Below are positions 59,728-64,000 of a stretch of 64,000 bases of DNA, in pieces. A program made the position numbers and the translations under genes. Positions within the stretch are counted from its first letter, which is position 1; each line of letters begins with the position of its first letter. The stretch comes from Dillenia suffruticosa. Its lineage: Eukaryota > Streptophyta > Magnoliopsida > Dilleniales > Dilleniaceae. Under the pieces are notes generated by a model. That model was not told the origin of the DNA. It saw only the letters and a list, made by a program, of their open reading frames with translations, and made no database searches. Where the stretch lies: NCBI GenBank assembly GCA_033439265.1, contig JAVTVX010000013.1, positions 22,362,500 to 22,426,499 on the forward strand. Direction: 5' to 3'.

Positions 59728-60341
59728 ATGAAAAGGTTAGACTTTTTTTGTGCTTCACAAGCCTCCACAGCCATATGCTTAAGCATGGATCCCAACCAAC
59801 CCTCCTCCTCCACCACGCATCACGGTGGCCGAGCAATCGATCGACACAACCCTATCATCAGAGATGGAAGAAGATTCATCAACACAACCAAATCTCTCGC
59901 TCCTTGTACTTCCAAAACTCTTCCTATCAATCCTAAACCATATCACCAACTCAACAACAATAACAATAAGAAGAAGAAGATTGGTTCGAGTACAAGTACA
60001 AGTAAGTCTGTCAAATTTGTTGGAGTTGATCATCAAAATGGCGTTGAGAAGATAAGTCAGGTTTATAGGAGGAGTTTTTCAAGTCCAAGTGATTTGGTTT
60101 TGAGGAAAAGTCAAGGGAATAAGTTTGGTGAGCTGATTTGTCCTCCCGGTTCTTCTAGACATTTATTGGGCGAAAACAACACCGGCTTTATTGATGTGTC
60201 GTCCGATTTTGATCCTGTGTCTCTGGTACCCTTTGAGCATTCTAAGACTAAAAAATTAGTGAACCCAGATGAAAATCTTGCTGTAAAACAACAATCTTCT
60301 TCTGGCTCTTCCCCATCTTCTCGCTCCGCTGACCAGGTTAG

Positions 60342-60383
<42 letters not shown>

Positions 60384-62055
60384 CACGCATGCTGTCATTG
60401 GAGCATGTGATTAATCGATTAAAAGGAGAGAGAAGTTATTTATGAGGGTCTAGTTTTTTCGAATCTGGCTAACTAGGAGTATGTCATCACACACACTGAA
60501 CAATATTTTTCTCTCTTGAAACATGTATAAGTTTCCAAAACATTTGATCTCATGTTACTCATTAAAGTAATTGAGACGACATGCTACTCTGTTCCACAGC
60601 CTAAGGTCTTTTAGTTTTCTAGGGCATTCTTGAAGTTATAAACTTTTGGCTCATAAAGTAAGTTTATAAATTGTACAATCTCCTGTTAATACGACCTTTT
60701 GGCTTTCCAGCTAAACCGTAGAAATCAAAGCATATGAGAAGGTAATGTGTGACTGTTGATGGTTTTTGGCTGCAGGTGGTGGTGCTAAGAGTGTCATTGC
60801 ACTGCAAAGGTTGTGCAGGAAAAGTAAGAAAACATATCTCCAGAATGCAAGGTCTGATGACTCACTTTCTCATTCCCCTCCGAGGCCCATTTTTTCTTTT
60901 CCTTTTCCTTTTCGATAATAGCTGATGCAAAGACTGAGAAAGAAAAAAGTTCCAAGTTACTATTTATCTGGGTAAAAGTAAATCTCTGATTTTTTTCATG
61001 CTATAATAATTGATCAGATTATTATAGGATTCTCCCTCACTTACAGCCTTATATGATGCTAAAGTACTAAGCTCGTTATACCCAACACCAACGAGGGTAA
61101 GTTTGGTTGGAGCATAAAAATGGAAGGAAGAGAGAAGAAGTAAAATAGGAGTGAAATGACTATTTTCAATTGTTTGGTAAGGAAGAAAATGCGGAGAGAA
61201 GGTAACAATGGGATATGGGATGTAATCCTAACCATTTTTTCCTTATGATTTTGTTTTCATCCCAAAGTAGATGAATTATGAAGGAAATAAAATTTTTGGA
61301 CAAATTTATTCTTGTCCTTTTTTAATATTTATGAAATTGTTTATTATTATTTTTTTAATTTTATTTAATATAGAGTAATAAAATTTAATTTTCTTTATCA
61401 ATTTTATTGGACAAATTATTTTTTATATTAATGATGTAGATTTTACTTTTTTTACATTACTGTTTCAATTTTGTTAAATATAAATTAATAATGAAAATAA
61501 TTCATAAAAAATAAAAAAATATATTAAATAGCTATTTTTTAAGAAAAAATTATATTTTTTGAAATATTTTAAATTAAAAAAATAAAAAAGTTACGTGATG
61601 AGAAATATTAAAAATATTATTTTATAACGATATAATAGTGAAGTTAAAAAAATAAAGTAATATTTCCTTCCACTTTTCACCCCAATCAAACTAAAAAATT
61701 ATCACTCATTTCCTTCTTTCCATCTCTACCAAATAAAAAAAAAAAAAAAGAAATGCATTTTACTTTTATTGGGCGAAGTAAATCTCTCCCTTACATTCCC
61801 TCTTTGCCTCCGCAAACCAAACTTACCCTTAGTAGAGTAATCTCAAACAACGTTGGCGATTAATTTGTTGCTAACGCAGGGGTGACATCCTTCGACATAG
61901 ACTTCGCGGCTAAGAAGGTTACGGTGGTCGGCGACGTGACACCTCTGGGCGTTCTTGCAAGCATTTCCAAGGTTAAAAATGCTCAATTATGGACCCCAAC
62001 TATGCCAAATTCTCATCCCTCAACAATTGGCTCCACCGAGAACAAGGGCCAGTAA
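59728..62055 (+). CDS. NAKR: NaKR-type heavy-metal-associated protein
   Basis: Three exons, 59728-60336, 60776-60851, 61880-62055, with consistent phase, giving 286 residues. The family (SODIUM POTASSIUM ROOT DEFECTIVE) comprises phloem-linked metal-binding proteins with a long disordered N-terminus and one C-terminal HMA domain. In Arabidopsis NaKR1 is needed for ion balance and for long-distance movement of FT. Seen: the family start MKRLDFFCASQASTAICLSM, basic and Asn-rich middle, RRSFSSPSDLV, PPGSSRHLL, a Ser-rich segment at about 190-200, then VVVLRVSLHCKGCAGKVRKH (metal ligands Cys213 and Cys216), FDIDFAAKKVTVVGDVTPLG and LASISKVKNAQLW. No C-terminal CaaX box, so it is not of the isoprenylated HIPP type. 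A (CT)n run starts 10 bases into intron 1; intron 2 carries a MITE-like insert. Confidence 0.92.
61094..61829. mobile_element. MITE-like insert in NAKR intron 2
   Basis: Inverted ends AGGGTAAGTTTGGTT at 61094-61108 and its reverse complement at 61815-61829 enclose 736 bases of AT-rich, non-coding DNA. Short internal GGAAGG/CCTTCC motifs also mirror each other. I found no clear target duplication, so the superfamily stays open. Confidence 0.65.
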
Positions 62056-64000
62056 AATTTTTCTAATGGTGTGTGAACTGTTTAAACTAATGCAAATGCA
62101 AGTCTTTAGCATGGATAGTCGAACCGGAATCTCAGTAATCTAGAAGACAGCAAAGAAAGGGGTTGGAGTATTTTCTTTGGTTTCTCTTATGCACTTCTAT
62201 GCTCTGTGGCTCTCGTCTTTTTCTTTTTTTGGCTATCTTTTTATTTCTTTTTTTTTTTTTTGAAATACCCAAAAAATTTTTGAGATTTTCTCACGCATGA
62301 TCTCCGGTGTTTTTTGTGGGTAATTATGATTTTGTAATTTTCCCATTTCCCCATGGTTTTTCCATATTGTCGCCATGCCTTTGTACTTCCCAATGGATAC
62401 ATAGTTATTTATAGATTTTCAAAATTATTCCCTAGAAGTTTGTGTGGGTGGAAATTGCTGGGGATTCGGTGATTTCCCTTTTGGATATGAAACTATTCTG
62501 AAAAATATGTTTGCGTTACAAATTTGAATTAAAAAAATTTAAGATTTGGGCCTTATCAAGATTAATATTTTTTTTTTTAAAATGTTTGTTATCTCATGGT
62601 AGCAAATCGCATTGAAGCATCGACTGAAAGCCCTAATAACTAGTAAGACTCTTTGCTACTCTAAGTCAATGCTGATTAGATTGGGACATAAATATTAATT
62701 CATCTATGAAATTTTCCCAAACATAAATATTAATATACGTTCGGACATTACAATTTCCCAAACATAAGTTATCTAAACTTATAAAATTTTCGAATATTAA
62801 AATATTTATTCATTCTTATCATTATTTATTTAAAAGAAAACTCGGTTGTTACGTATGTAATTATACATAACTTATAAATTATTTTATAATTTAATTTTAT
62901 ATTGAAGAATAATAACTGAATTTTTTTATAATTTTCAAATTAGACACAAAAATGATATGCAAAAATTTAATGTTGTACTAAAATACTTGTTTTTAAAAAG
63001 AAATTTAGGATATGATTGATAAAGATATATTTATTCTTTATCGATCATTTATTCACCGATAGACAGTTAATCTAGTGGAATGTAGTGCTAGATTTCTTAA
63101 TCAAGTTTCAGAATTCGACTCGCGGCTTGGGTATGGAAAAAACTACGTTGGGAGTGTAGCCCCCTTAAATGGGCTATTGTAAGTTTCAAAATGAATTAGT
63201 CGGAATATGACTTTTGATATCAATCGGTATAATACCAAAAGAAAAAAAAAAAAAAAAGATATATTTATTCTTTATCGCCTTATGGATTTCAAAGCGGTCC
63301 ATGGTCTACAAGTTTGATTTATCTTTTGTTGCTTGCTTTTATCGTTAGCCCATTGGGCCGTCTTGGACACTTGGGCCAGAAAGAGATTGGGCCTCATCCT
63401 AAGACACTCATTATCGTACTCTTTCTTGTGATTGGAAATTCAAAAGTTTTAGAATCCTATTTAAAAACCCAAAAATGATGGGTAATTTAAAATTTTATTC
63501 TATTTATTCAATTTTTATTTAATTTTGTTGTTGTTATTATTATTATATGAAAATAAGTAAAGATTTGATGATTTTATTATTGATTTTTATTAAAAAAATA
63601 ATTAATATATAATCTTGATAATCGTTATAGTTTTGGATCATATAAAAAAAATCGTTAATATGAAATTATACAAAAAAAATGAAATTATAAAAAAATTATT
63701 ATGTAGTAAATGAGTATTTGATCATAGTTGATCAAATATAATTAAAAAAATATAATTAAAATATATATATATATGAAATTATACCAGGTAATAACTAATC
63801 TTATCATAGTTGATCATTTGAATTAAGTTACTAAATAGGTTTATCTTTATATTATCATAGTTCACAAACGACATGGATGATGATGCTCAGTATTTGGTAA
63901 ACTGTAACTACTGAAGTGGCTATTTTAGCTGTATCTATTATAAGTTCTTTTCTAAAAATTTTTAATGACAAATGTGATGAAAATTTAAAAAGTTTCAATT
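62056..64000. other. 3' flank of NAKR and AT-rich intergenic DNA
   Basis: NAKR 3' UTR probably to about 62500, then AT-rich DNA with a SINE at 63044-63254. No coding region seen to the window end. Confidence 0.5.
63044..63254 (+). mobile_element. tRNA-derived SINE, same family as 57253-57447
   Basis: It has B-box cagaattcgactcgcgg and a body with aaactacgttgggagtgtag, ccccttaaatgggc, attagtcggaatatgac and atcggtataatacc, then an A15 tail. It is flanked by a perfect duplication of about 20 bases (63021-63043 and 63255-63277, starting in the A tail). Confidence 0.85.

Noticed and set aside
1..64000. CRISPR arrays, rRNA or stand-alone tRNA genes
   Set aside because: No regularly spaced direct repeats and no complete cloverleaf seen; the tRNA-like B boxes belong to SINEs.

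Overview
This is plant nuclear DNA, most likely from a eudicot. The genes are split by spliceosomal introns, the flanks are AT-rich, and the protein families are plant-specific: MAKR, ITN1 ankyrin/PGG, a plant PL1 pectate lyase, EXO70H, a Golgi UXS and a NaKR-type metallochaperone. Transposable elements of several classes sit between and inside the genes (Ty1/copia, MULE with a plant mobile domain, Harbinger-like and other MITEs, SINEs including an Au element). The species cannot be named from the sequence alone.

Layout. 1-3368: 3' part of a Ty1/copia element with an open pol reading frame and its 3' LTR. 4081-5166 (+): single-exon membrane-associated kinase regulator (MAKR). 5.4-9.2 kb: no gene I can support. 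9225-12620 (-): three-exon ITN1-like ankyrin/PGG membrane protein with an Au SINE in intron 1. 15064-18543 (+): five-exon pectate-lyase-like gene.

18.8-50.4 kb is a direct tandem triplication. Each unit carries one intronless EXO70H gene on the minus strand (22071-23936, 33636-35450, 44124-45989). Unit joins can be placed near 18814, 31000, 40877 and 50380. The units have since diverged by insertion and deletion. Unit 1 has a decayed copia RT fragment, a SINE and about 2.4 kb of unmatched sequence. Units 2 and 3 share a Harbinger-like element carrying two exons of a RING gene that resembles RHF1A. Unit 2 has a 4.2-kb MULE with a broken plant-mobile-domain gene and a multi-kb deletion. Unit 3 has a 758-bp CT-rich relative of that MULE and a 262-bp MITE. 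Because the units are paralogous, several insertions can be checked against empty sites inside the same window.

51683-56526 (+): seven-exon UDP-glucuronate decarboxylase (UXS). Its first intron is a textbook U12 AT-AC intron and its second appears to be GC-AG. 59728-62055 (+): three-exon NaKR/HMA-domain gene with a MITE-like insert in intron 2. Four tRNA-derived SINEs, three with clear target-site duplications and one with an imperfect one, lie around the last two genes.

The single-copy genes act in separate processes (receptor-kinase signalling, membrane signalling, cell-wall pectin, nucleotide-sugar supply, metal or long-distance transport), so no shared pathway is implied by their neighbourhood. 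The most informative part of the window is the EXO70H array. It shows family expansion with coding sequence far better conserved than flanks, promoter and leader divergence, and layered transposon insertions that date the duplication steps.
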